Source: Chryseobacterium gleum (GTDB taxonomy: Bacteria > Bacteroidota > Bacteroidia > Flavobacteriales_D > Sanyastnellaceae). From it: DNA of 5,481 nucleotides. The notes beneath the pieces were generated by a model. It was not told the origin of the DNA and did not search any database. It was given only the letters and a program-made list of their open reading frames with translations. The position numbers and the translations under genes are program-made. Positions within the stretch are counted from its first letter, which is position 1. Every line of letters begins with the position of its first letter. The stretch is from assembly GCA_945897395.1 (NCBI GenBank), contig CAMDFE010000123.1, forward strand, positions 1 through 5,481, read 5' to 3'. Below, one piece after another: positions 1-5,481 of the stretch.

Positions 1-603
1 TGGCAGATTCAGCAAGACATGGTTGTGCAGACAACTAATTTCAACAAAGAAGGGAAAACATTAGAAGCGAAACGCCTAGAGGAGCGAGTGAACTACGATA
101 TTGAAATGATGAAAGAACTCGGGTATTGCTCGGGTATAGAAAACTATTCACGATATTTCGATAGAAGACAAGCAGGGGAGCGGCCGTTCTGTTTGCTAGA
201 TTATTTTCCCGATGATTTTTTAATGGTTATTGATGAGAGTCACGTGGCGGTTCCACAGGTAGGTGCTATGTTTGGAGGAGACCGTTCGCGGAAAGTGAAT
301 TTGATTGAGCATGGATTCCGATTAATCTCAGCCATGGATAATCGTCCGTTGACCTTTGACGAATTCGAGTCGATTCAAAATCAAGTCATCTTCGTTTCGG
401 CTACACCTGCCGATTTTGAATTGCGCAAAACAGAAGGCGTTGTTGTAGAACAGGTCGTTCGTCCTACCGGATTGTTAGACCCTCCTATCGAAGTTCGTCC
501 TTCCCTAAATCAAGTGGATGATTTAATGAATGAAATTCAGAAAACAATAGAGGCGAACGAAAGAGTTCTGGTGACCACGTTAACCAAGCGAATGGCCGAA
601 TAA
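1..603 (+). CDS. uvrB: UvrB fragment 1: end of helicase domain 1 and start of domain 2
   Basis: Continuous open frame from the window edge (reading W-Q-I-Q-Q-D-M from base 1) to the TAA at 601-603. Recognisable UvrB landmarks in order are the ELGYCSGIENYSRYF block, the DESH Walker B/helicase motif II at 232-243, the DNRPL segment, the VSATP motif III at 394-408, the VVRPTGLLDPP linker, and the VLVTTLTKRMAE motif IV region that runs directly into the stop. If translation ends here, the product keeps ATPase motif II but loses motifs V and VI and the UvrC-binding tail, so it should not work as a helicase alone. The break lies between a helix and the next strand of the second RecA-like domain. 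Confidence 0.8.
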   Translation, partial: WQIQQDMVVQTTNFNKEGKTLEAKRLEERVNYDIEMMKELGYCSGIENYSRYFDRRQAGERPFCLLDYFPDDFLMVIDESHVAVPQVGAMFGGDRSRKVNLIEHGFRLISAMDNRPLTFDEFESIQNQVIFVSATPADFELRKTEGVVVEQVVRPTGLLDPPIEVRPSLNQVDDLMNEIQKTIEANERVLVTTLTKRMAE

Positions 604-617
604 CTGCACAAATAACT
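599..617 (+). other. Double in-frame TAA within a repeated AATAACT heptamer
   Basis: AATAACT occurs at 599-605 and again at 611-617, exactly 12 bases apart. Each copy contains an in-frame TAA followed by CT. The codon between the stops that usually encodes Thr is CAC (His) here. The clustering suggests one local mutational or assembly event rather than two independent nonsense mutations, but that is inference. Stops followed by C can be leakier than others, so low-level readthrough is possible. Confidence 0.7.
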
Positions 618-624
618 CGAGCGA

Positions 625-1263
625 ATGAATGTGAAATGCAGATACATTCACAGTGAAGTAAACACACTCGAGCGAATTAATATTTTAGCGCAGCTTCGCG
701 AAGGCGAAATAGATGTGCTCATTGGAGTGAATTTGTTGAGGGAAGGTTTAGATCTTCCCGAAGTAAGTCTTGTTGCCATTTTAGATGCCGATAAAGAAGG
801 TTTTTTGAGGAATAGAAGGTCGCTTACGCAGACAGCAGGAAGGGCAGCACGTAATGTGCATGGAAGGGTAATATTATATGCCGATAAAATTACCGGCAGC
901 ATGGCGCAGACCATTGATGAAACGGAGCGCAGAAGACAGAAGCAAATGGAATTTAATACGCTGAATGGAATTGAACCCACGCAGATTGTGAAGCACAAAT
1001 CGTCCATTCTTCGTCAGGCCAGCGATATTCTAGAAATGAAGCCACGTATGTATTCCGAAGGTGATTTCTCAAGGCCTTCAATTGCCGCAGATCCGGTAAT
1101 GGCAAATTGGGGAGAAAAAGAAATTCAAAGAGCTATGTCCGCTTCACGACGCAAAATGGAAAAAGCGGCAGAGAATTTGGAATTCATGGAAGCGGCTCAA
1201 TACAGAGATGAAATGAAGGCCTTAGAAGAAAGATTATCTGAACTAAATTTAAATCCATTATGA
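625..1263 (+). CDS. uvrB: UvrB fragment 2: rest of helicase domain 2 plus C-terminal UVR domain
   Basis: The same frame reopens after the second TAA and the first ATG is at 625, nine bases beyond that stop. Possible restart by termination-reinitiation is an inference; no good ribosome binding site is visible. The fragment carries the RYIHSEVNTLER segment, motif V as LLREGLDLPE (733-762), the LDADKEGFLR block and motif VI GRAARN (838-855). It ends with a UVR helical hairpin (about 1129-1245, ending NLEFMEAAQYRDEM), the part that contacts UvrC in the family. Only eight codons (601-624), two of them stops, separate it from fragment 1, so the two pieces together would contain nearly all of UvrB. 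Its stop TGA overlaps the start of the downstream lipoprotein gene. Confidence 0.75.
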   Translation: MNVKCRYIHSEVNTLERINILAQLREGEIDVLIGVNLLREGLDLPEVSLVAILDADKEGFLRNRRSLTQTAGRAARNVHGRVILYADKITGSMAQTIDETERRRQKQMEFNTLNGIEPTQIVKHKSSILRQASDILEMKPRMYSEGDFSRPSIAADPVMANWGEKEIQRAMSASRRKMEKAAENLEFMEAAQYRDEMKALEERLSELNLNPL

Positions 1264-1727
1264 GAAAGCACTTGACAATTTTTTCAGCAACGCTTTTAAT
1301 GTTGTTGATGGTTTCATGCAAAAGGAACAAAGAGGTGGTAACTGCGCCTGTAAAGGACTTTCCAAGTATTGAAAATATTCTTCCGATTCAGTTGCCCGCG
1401 GAAACAAATTTCAAGGGTCAAACGGATAATTTCGAAATACTTGAAACGCATCAAGATGGAGGATTCTTAATCGTCAAAGTTGCCTATTCAGGTGGATGCA
1501 ATGAACACTTTTTCGAAGTCTCTTGGGACGAACGTTATATGAAAAGTTTGCCTCCGCAGGTGAATGTTCGACTTACGCATGTCAACAATGACGATGCGTG
1601 CCGAGCACGAATAGAGAAAGAGCTTGCGATAGATCTTCGTAAGTTGTTTTTGAATATCCCCAACGATATAGTCGTTATTTTGAATGGAAATATGGAAGGG
1701 AAGATACTCGTGACTCCTCAAGAATAG
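1260..1727 (+). CDS. Small lipoprotein of unknown function, Bacteroidota type
   Basis: A 155-residue protein with a short lipoprotein signal: basic start M-R-K, hydrophobic core LTIFSATLLMLLMV, then S-C-K with Cys20 as the likely lipidated residue. After a polar linker there is a compact domain with the block YSGGCNEH (residues 76-83) and a second block RLTHVNNDDAC (104-114). From memory, this Gly-Cys-x-x-His plus later His/Cys pattern recurs in uncharacterised Bacteroidota lipoproteins. Cys80 and Cys114 could form a disulfide after export. I do not recognise a biochemical function. The ATG overlaps the uvrB TGA as ATGA (1260-1263), so it is probably cotranscribed and translationally coupled with uvrB. 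That does not imply a repair role, since the product should sit in an envelope membrane. The gene ends in TAG at 1725-1727 and no clear terminator follows. Confidence 0.82.
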   Translation: MRKHLTIFSATLLMLLMVSCKRNKEVVTAPVKDFPSIENILPIQLPAETNFKGQTDNFEILETHQDGGFLIVKVAYSGGCNEHFFEVSWDERYMKSLPPQVNVRLTHVNNDDACRARIEKELAIDLRKLFLNIPNDIVVILNGNMEGKILVTPQE

Positions 1728-1754
1728 GAATTCCAATAGCGCTCTTTTTTTGTA

Positions 1755-1800
1755 GTTTGGTTTTGAAAAGATTGAATTATCTTCACTTTTGAAACCAAAC
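1755..1800. repeat. Long imperfect inverted repeat directly upstream of the protease gene
   Basis: The left arm 1755-1770 (GTTTGGTTTTGAAAAG) pairs with the right arm 1786-1800 (CTTTTGAAACCAAAC). There are nine outer and five inner Watson-Crick pairs, with one T-G wobble and one bulged G between them, around a 15-base loop (1771-1785). The right arm ends six bases before the protease ATG at 1807. No T-run follows, so it is not a standard terminator. It could be an operator, since the loop holds the candidate promoter -7 box. It could instead be an RNA hairpin that hides the start codon in readthrough transcripts from uvrB and the lipoprotein gene. Confidence 0.6.
1756..1785 (+). promoter_or_regulatory. 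Candidate Bacteroidota-type promoter for the protease gene
   Basis: TTTG at 1756-1759 could serve as the -33 element. It is followed after 18 bases by TATCTTCA at 1778-1785, a partial match to the Bacteroidota -7 consensus TAnnTTTG. Transcription would begin near 1790, giving a very short leader before the ATG at 1807. The match is weak at the last two -7 positions, so this is only a candidate. Its overlap with the inverted repeat would fit repressor or activator control. Confidence 0.3.
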
Positions 1801-1806
1801 AACTCT

Positions 1807-4059
1807 ATGATTAAAAAATTACTTTTCATTGTTGCCTTTTCGTTTGCATTTGCAGCAATGGCTCAAGTTTCTTTCGGCGGTTTTCCATACAATTGGGAAG
1901 ATAAGCACGTAAGTTCACAAATATCATTCAACACGATGCCGGCCATAGACATGGAAGCTTTAGCTGCTGAAGATGCCGTTGTTGATCAATACAAGGAAGC
2001 GCCTTATCGCTTCGGCTTCGAACATGAAACTGCATTTGGGATTAATCAAGCCTCTTGGAGATCAATCGAAAATGAGAAGAGCATTTGGCAATTTGGAATT
2101 GAGTGCTCAGGCGCAAGGACAATCAACTTGATTTTTGAAGATTTCTTTCTTCCAAAAGGAGCTGAAATGTTTATCTGGTCTGCTGATCGCGAAGAGTTCT
2201 TGGGTTCTTTCAATCACAAGAACAACCAAGATTATCGTGTATTAGCAACGTCAATTCTTCAACACGAAAAAATAGTTATTGAAGTTCAAGCAAGCAATGC
2301 CGTGAAGGACCAAGTGTCATTTGTTATTTCAATGGTTGTTCACGGATACCGTCCGGTATTGATGAACCACTTTGCGGATTTCGATGAAGATCGTGGTCCA
2401 TACGGAACAAGCGGGGCATGCAACAACAACGTGAATTGCGCGGTAGGGTCTGCTTGGCAGGTTGAAAAAAAATCAGTGGGTTTAATTTTAAGTGGCGGCA
2501 GTGCAAGCTGCACGGGAGCATTAGTTAACAATACAGCTAATGACGGCACTCCTTACTTTTTAACAGCCAACCATTGCTACTCAGCGGGATCCGGCCCAAG
2601 CTGGGTGTTCGTTTTTAATCACGAAACTTCAGGCTGCACCGGAACAACGGGTCCAACGAATCAAACTATTTCAGGATGCACATTGAAGGCAAAGAACGCA
2701 GGAAGCGATTTTTGTTTGGTTCAATTGAGTTCTACTCCTCCTGCAACATATAACGTGCAATACGCCGGATGGGATGCGAGTGATGCAGCAACAGTGACTT
2801 CAGCAGCATGTATTCACCACCCATCAGGTGATTTGAAAAAAATATCTTTTGAAAACAATGCAGTTCCTCAAGGTTCATGGTCAAGCGCTCAAACGTGGAA
2901 TGTTCAACAGTGGGACGATGGGATTACTGAGGGAGGGTCATCAGGATCTCCCTTGTTCGACCAAAATCACAGAATTATTGGTCAATTGTTCGGTGGAGCT
3001 TCTGCTTGTAACGGTTCAACTGAAAACGGTCAGGGCGATTCATACGGTAGATTTGGCGTGAGCTGGGACGCAGGGGCTTCGGCATCTTCACGATTGAAAG
3101 AATGGTTGGATCCAGGAAATACAGGTGCACAAATTATGGATGGATATCCGACAGGTTCGGTAACGGTTCAGCTAGATGCTTCTGCTGCGAGTATTAGCAA
3201 TGTCCCTTCCAACGTTTGTGGCAATTCGGTTTCTCCTGTTTTATCATTAATGAATAACGGAGCTACAACCCTAACATCTTGCACAATTCAGTATACTGTT
3301 AACGCAGGTTCGATTCAAACCATTAACTGGTCTGGATCAATTGCGCAGTATGCTTCGGCTAACGTAAATCTTCCAGCTATTGCACTGGTGAATGGCCCGA
3401 ACACGATTATTGTGACTGTCGTTAATCCAAACGGTTCAACAGATCAGAATTCAAACAACAATTCTGTCTCGATCTCATGCAACGCTATAGTAGGCCCAAC
3501 AGTAACCGTAACAGTGGACATCACTTTCGATAATTATTCGGAAGAAACATCTTGGGAAATTACTCAAAATGGAAACGTACTAGCTTCATCAAATGGGTTC
3601 TATCCTGCCGGAGCTACTTCAATAAGTGAATCGGTATGTCTTGCACCAGGTTGCTATGACTTCACTATTAACGACGATTATGGCGATGGACTTTGCTGTG
3701 AATACGGTAACGGAAGCTATGAGGTTTCTAACGCAGCAGGAACTTCATTGGCTGCCGGAGGCACTTTCACAAATTCTGAAACAACCAACTTTTGTGTTTC
3801 AGGAAATGGCGTCGACAGTATGACAGAAACAGCCATTACACTTTATCCAAATCCCGCACAAAATGAAATTCAATTGATCGGTGCTTTGGCAAACTCTGCC
3901 TTATACATAATTGATGTGGCTGGAAATGTTGTTGTTTCAACAAAAACATATAGCGCGAATGTTAAAGTAGACACGTCTTCTTTGGCTAACGGATATTATA
4001 TCGTGAAGTTGGTTTCTACAGGTAAAGTAGATTCTCTTCCCCTTATCATTAAAAAGTAA
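1807..4059 (+). CDS. Secreted lysyl endopeptidase-like serine protease with T9SS sorting domain
   Basis: A 750-residue exported protease. The ATG at 1807 is preferred over an upstream in-frame TTG (1789) because it gives a clean signal peptide: M-I-K-K, hydrophobic core, A-M-A before Q20. Residues 20-199 resemble a propeptide. The catalytic domain (about 200-448) begins GTSGACNNNVNC, like mature Achromobacter protease I, and shows His256 (TANHC), Asp301 (GSDFC) and Ser381 (GGSSGSP). Six cysteines (205, 211, 235, 257, 277, 401) have spacing like that enzyme's three disulfides. Asp411 (GDSYGR) matches the aspartate that gives Lys preference, but Phe395 stands where it has His. A CARDB-like Ig-fold region (about 452-560), a Cys-rich domain with DDYGDG at 623-628, and a C-terminal sorting domain (about 674-750, YPNP near 680) follow. 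It is probably cleaved and released or anchored at the cell surface. The substrate is unknown; Lys specificity is inference. Confidence 0.9.
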   Translation: MIKKLLFIVAFSFAFAAMAQVSFGGFPYNWEDKHVSSQISFNTMPAIDMEALAAEDAVVDQYKEAPYRFGFEHETAFGINQASWRSIENEKSIWQFGIECSGARTINLIFEDFFLPKGAEMFIWSADREEFLGSFNHKNNQDYRVLATSILQHEKIVIEVQASNAVKDQVSFVISMVVHGYRPVLMNHFADFDEDRGPYGTSGACNNNVNCAVGSAWQVEKKSVGLILSGGSASCTGALVNNTANDGTPYFLTANHCYSAGSGPSWVFVFNHETSGCTGTTGPTNQTISGCTLKAKNAGSDFCLVQLSSTPPATYNVQYAGWDASDAATVTSAACIHHPSGDLKKISFENNAVPQGSWSSAQTWNVQQWDDGITEGGSSGSPLFDQNHRIIGQLFGGASACNGSTENGQGDSYGRFGVSWDAGASASSRLKEWLDPGNTGAQIMDGYPTGSVTVQLDASAASISNVPSNVCGNSVSPVLSLMNNGATTLTSCTIQYTVNAGSIQTINWSGSIAQYASANVNLPAIALVNGPNTIIVTVVNPNGSTDQNSNNNSVSISCNAIVGPTVTVTVDITFDNYSEETSWEITQNGNVLASSNGFYPAGATSISESVCLAPGCYDFTINDDYGDGLCCEYGNGSYEVSNAAGTSLAAGGTFTNSETTNFCVSGNGVDSMTETAITLYPNPAQNEIQLIGALANSALYIIDVAGNVVVSTKTYSANVKVDTSSLANGYYIVKLVSTGKVDSLPLIIKK

Positions 4060-4082
4060 AGAGATTCTCATCTATTGTGAAT

Positions 4083-4110
4083 AAAAAGGGCTGGGTAACC
4101 GGCCTTTTTT
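4083..4110 (+). terminator. Intrinsic terminator after the protease gene
   Basis: AAAAAGGGCTGG (4083-4094) pairs with CCGGCCTTTTTT (4099-4110) around a GTAA loop, a GNRA-type tetraloop in RNA. The twelve pairs include two G-T wobbles (4088/4105 and 4092/4101). The T-run forms the lower right arm and the A-run the left, so it could also stop transcription from the other direction. It begins 23 bases after the protease stop codon and separates that gene from the glycosyltransferase unit. Confidence 0.85.
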
Positions 4111-4111
4111 A

Positions 4112-4142
4112 TTGCTGCATACCGAAGTGCAGAGTAATTTCG
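4112..4142 (+). promoter_or_regulatory. Candidate Bacteroidota-type promoter for the glycosyltransferase/sigma unit
   Basis: TAATTTCG at 4135-4142 matches five of six conserved positions of the TAnnTTTG -7 box. TTG at 4112-4114 lies 20 bases upstream, a suitable spacing for the -33 element. Transcription would begin around 4145-4150, almost at the ATG (4151), which implies a leaderless or nearly leaderless mRNA. A new promoter is expected here because the strong terminator ends at 4110. The motif is short, so chance agreement is possible. Confidence 0.35.
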
Positions 4143-4150
4143 CAGGACTC

Positions 4151-5305
4151 ATGGAAAAAACAATTGCTATTTGGATTTGGAATTTCTCTATTCTTGAATT
4201 AGCGCTGCTGATTGTCGTGGTGCTTTCATTTTTTTGTCAGATTTATTACAACTTTAAATATTTTTTGTCTGCAACAAAGGGAAAGAAGGTTGAAGGAGAT
4301 TCTCCTGATGGGGTCTCAGTTATAGTCTGTGCTCGAAACGAAGAGGCGAACTTAATTGAGTTGATTCCAATTATCATGGAGCAAGAGTTTCAGAAATTTC
4401 AGTTGATCGTTGTGAACGACAGCAGTTGGGACGACACTGCAGACATTCTGAAGGCATTGCAAGTTTCGTATCCAAGTATGCACATCATTGAAATAAATGA
4501 GGATAAGCAAATAATGCAAGGAAAGAAATTTGCCTTAACCTTAGGTATTAAAGCGGCGATGTATGACGTTGTGCTTTTGACCGATGCTGATTGCAGACCC
4601 ACAAATAGCAATTGGATCACCGAAATGACAAGGGGAATTGGAGAGAGAAAAGAAATAGCTCTTGGTTTTAGTGGGTATAAAAAGTATCCGGGCTATTTAA
4701 ACAAGCTCATTCGTTTTGATGCCTTTATTGCAGGTTTGAATTATTTAGGTTTTGCAAAAGTAGGAAGACCATATATGGGCGTTGGTCGGAATTTATGCTA
4801 CACGAAAACCGCATTTTTTCGAATTGGCGGATTCCGTGCGCATTACAAATTGGCTTCTGGAGATGATGATTTGTTCGTGAAGGAAGCGTCAACGGCAAGA
4901 AATACGCAGAATGTATTTCATTACGAAGCACAAACAATATCAGAACCTCACAATTCATGGGCGAAATGGACTTTTCAAAAGAAAAGACATTTTACTACGG
5001 CGCCTCTTTATAAGGGAAGTGTGAAGTTTTCTTTGATGCTTTGGCCATTAACGTATTTTCTTTTGTGGATAGCCGCCATAGCCCTTTCCATCATTTATCC
5101 GAATCCAATCCTTTGGGCGGTTTTGGGCGGATTAATTTTCCTTCGATACCTCATTCAGTTTATTGTGTTAAATGTATCATGTAATAAGTTGAAAATTTCG
5201 AAAGATATTCTTTGGTTATTCCCCTTGTTAGAGCATCATCTTTTTTTAGTACATTCGGTCCTTTACCTGCATAACCTCGTTCGTAAACCACAGAAATGGA
5301 ATTGA
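4151..5305 (+). CDS. Membrane-anchored family 2 glycosyltransferase
   Basis: A 384-residue protein that probably transfers a sugar from a nucleotide-sugar donor at the cytoplasmic face of the inner membrane. The ATG at 4151 was chosen over an upstream TTG at 4112, which abuts the terminator. One membrane helix lies near residues 12-30 (ILELALLIVVVLSFF). The GT-A catalytic domain begins VSVIVCARNEE and carries the first Asp motif VVNDSS (Asp90), the metal-binding DAD (145-147, TDADC), and the acidic GDDD motif (Asp238-240) that supplies the likely catalytic base. Q-K-K-R-H-F (276-281) sits where processive enzymes have QxxRW, with His in place of Trp. Two or three hydrophobic helices close the protein (LMLWPLTYFLLWIAAIALSI, then WAVLGGLIFLRYLIQFIVLNV). 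This layout resembles poly-N-acetylglucosamine, hyaluronan or ceramide-type GT2 enzymes. The acceptor and product cannot be read from the sequence. The final ten bases overlap the sigma factor gene. Confidence 0.88.
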   Translation: MEKTIAIWIWNFSILELALLIVVVLSFFCQIYYNFKYFLSATKGKKVEGDSPDGVSVIVCARNEEANLIELIPIIMEQEFQKFQLIVVNDSSWDDTADILKALQVSYPSMHIIEINEDKQIMQGKKFALTLGIKAAMYDVVLLTDADCRPTNSNWITEMTRGIGERKEIALGFSGYKKYPGYLNKLIRFDAFIAGLNYLGFAKVGRPYMGVGRNLCYTKTAFFRIGGFRAHYKLASGDDDLFVKEASTARNTQNVFHYEAQTISEPHNSWAKWTFQKKRHFTTAPLYKGSVKFSLMLWPLTYFLLWIAAIALSIIYPNPILWAVLGGLIFLRYLIQFIVLNVSCNKLKISKDILWLFPLLEHHLFLVHSVLYLHNLVRKPQKWN

Positions 5306-5481
5306 TAGATCATTTATCGGATAAAGCCAAAAAGGACTACATGCTTGTGCAGCGTGCGTTGAACGATAAAGATCAACGAGCATACACCGAAATAATGGGT
5401 AGGTACAAAGATTCAGTCTACTACATGTTGCTGAAGATGGTAAACAATTCTGATGATGCAGAAGACCTAACCATTGAAACG
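5296..5481 (+). CDS. ECF-type RNA polymerase sigma factor, N-terminal part (cut by window end)
   Basis: An open frame from the ATG at 5296 runs to the last base, giving 62 residues with no stop. It begins MELIDHLSDKAKKDYMLVQ and contains DQRAYTEIMGRYKDSVYYML followed by MVNNSDDAEDLTIET. This is the sigma-70 region 2.1-2.2 pattern (x-A-F/Y-x-x-L/I-x-x-R-Y, then D-A-E-D-L-x-x-E), which binds the beta-prime clamp of RNA polymerase. Region 2.4 and region 4, which read the promoter, are beyond the window. The start overlaps the glycosyltransferase stop by ten bases, suggesting coupled translation. A second in-frame ATG at 5341 would give a shorter protein, but the first fits the usual N-terminal length. 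No anti-sigma gene is visible here; one could lie downstream. Targets cannot be inferred. Confidence 0.82.
   Translation, partial: MELIDHLSDKAKKDYMLVQRALNDKDQRAYTEIMGRYKDSVYYMLLKMVNNSDDAEDLTIET

Larger units (their letters stand above)
1..1263 (+). pseudogene. uvrB: uvrB, excinuclease ABC subunit B, 5'-truncated by window edge and interrupted by two in-frame stops
   Basis: UvrB is the damage-verifying helicase-like subunit of nucleotide excision repair. It is loaded on DNA by UvrA and then recruits UvrC. The frame is open from base 1, so the gene begins outside the window; compared with E. coli UvrB (673 residues) about 260 N-terminal residues, including Walker A and the beta-hairpin, are missing. 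The rest aligns to the C-terminus at about normal length. TAA codons at 601-603 and 613-615 fall in the same frame as the flanking coding sequence. They sit where the family reads roughly A-E-E-L-T-K-Y-L, so they replace a Glu and a Tyr codon without any frame change. No other damage is visible. Identity as uvrB is near certain. Whether this is a recent pseudogene, a split gene or a sequencing error cannot be decided here. Confidence 0.85.

Noticed and set aside
601..615. TAA reassigned to an amino acid in this organism
   Set aside because: The two TAA codons replace different residues (Glu and Tyr in relatives), and the protease gene ends normally at TAA (4057-4059) followed by a terminator.
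601..624. Frameshift in uvrB
   Set aside because: Bases on both sides of the stops are in the same reading frame; the distance between the two open parts is a multiple of three.
648..1007. Minus-strand open frame of 119 codons within uvrB
   Set aside because: It lies opposite strongly conserved UvrB motifs and its translation has no recognisable domain; it is a shadow of the sense gene.
1728..1751. Terminator after the lipoprotein gene (AGCGCT followed by C and seven T)
   Set aside because: GGAATTCC and AGCGCT are loop-less palindromes that cannot form a normal hairpin, and no longer stem pairs before the T-run.
1789..1806. TTG at 1789 as start of the protease
   Set aside because: It would add six polar residues before a complete signal peptide starting at ATG 1807, and it lies in the right arm of the inverted repeat.
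1488..1829. Minus-strand open frame of 113 codons across the lipoprotein gene and the gap
   Set aside because: It runs opposite the lipoprotein coding sequence and the inverted repeat, and its translation has no recognisable motif or signal.
4112..4150. TTG at 4112 as start of the glycosyltransferase
   Set aside because: It is directly behind the terminator stem, within the candidate promoter, and adds 13 residues unlike the family; ATG 4151 gives the usual short N-terminus before the first membrane helix.
1..5481. Mobile elements, CRISPR array, tRNA or rRNA genes, defence system
   Set aside because: No transposase or integrase motifs, spaced repeats or RNA-gene landmarks were seen on either strand; the gene content reads as ordinary chromosome.

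Overview
The window looks like chromosomal DNA from a member of the Bacteroidota, probably a flavobacterium-like lineage. The evidence is a secreted protease with a type IX secretion (T9SS) C-terminal sorting domain, a short Bacteroidota-style lipoprotein, AT-rich intergenic DNA without clear Shine-Dalgarno sites, and possible TAnnTTTG-type promoters. All genes are on the + strand, and both window edges cut through a gene.

Layout. Bases 1-1263 hold the last two thirds of uvrB (nucleotide excision repair helicase). Two TAA stops, twelve bases apart and in the normal reading frame, interrupt it at 601-603 and 613-615; everything around them is well conserved. A 155-residue lipoprotein of unknown function (1260-1727) overlaps the uvrB stop by four bases (ATGA). 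A 79-base gap follows. It carries a near-perfect inverted repeat that surrounds a possible promoter. Next is a 750-residue secreted multidomain protease (1807-4059) whose catalytic domain closely resembles lysyl endopeptidase (Achromobacter protease I, family S1). A clear hairpin terminator (4083-4110) ends that unit.

Downstream, a second unit begins with a membrane-anchored family 2 glycosyltransferase (4151-5305). Its end overlaps by ten bases the start of an ECF-type sigma factor (5296 to the window edge), of which only the N-terminal 62 residues are visible.

How the genes relate. The uvrB/lipoprotein pair and the glycosyltransferase/sigma pair look translationally coupled. The protease looks like an independent unit with its own promoter and terminator. 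I see no mobile element, CRISPR array, tRNA or rRNA, and no convincing multi-gene novel system. The points most worth a second look are the doubly interrupted but otherwise intact uvrB, the inverted repeat in front of the protease, and the coupled glycosyltransferase/sigma pair.
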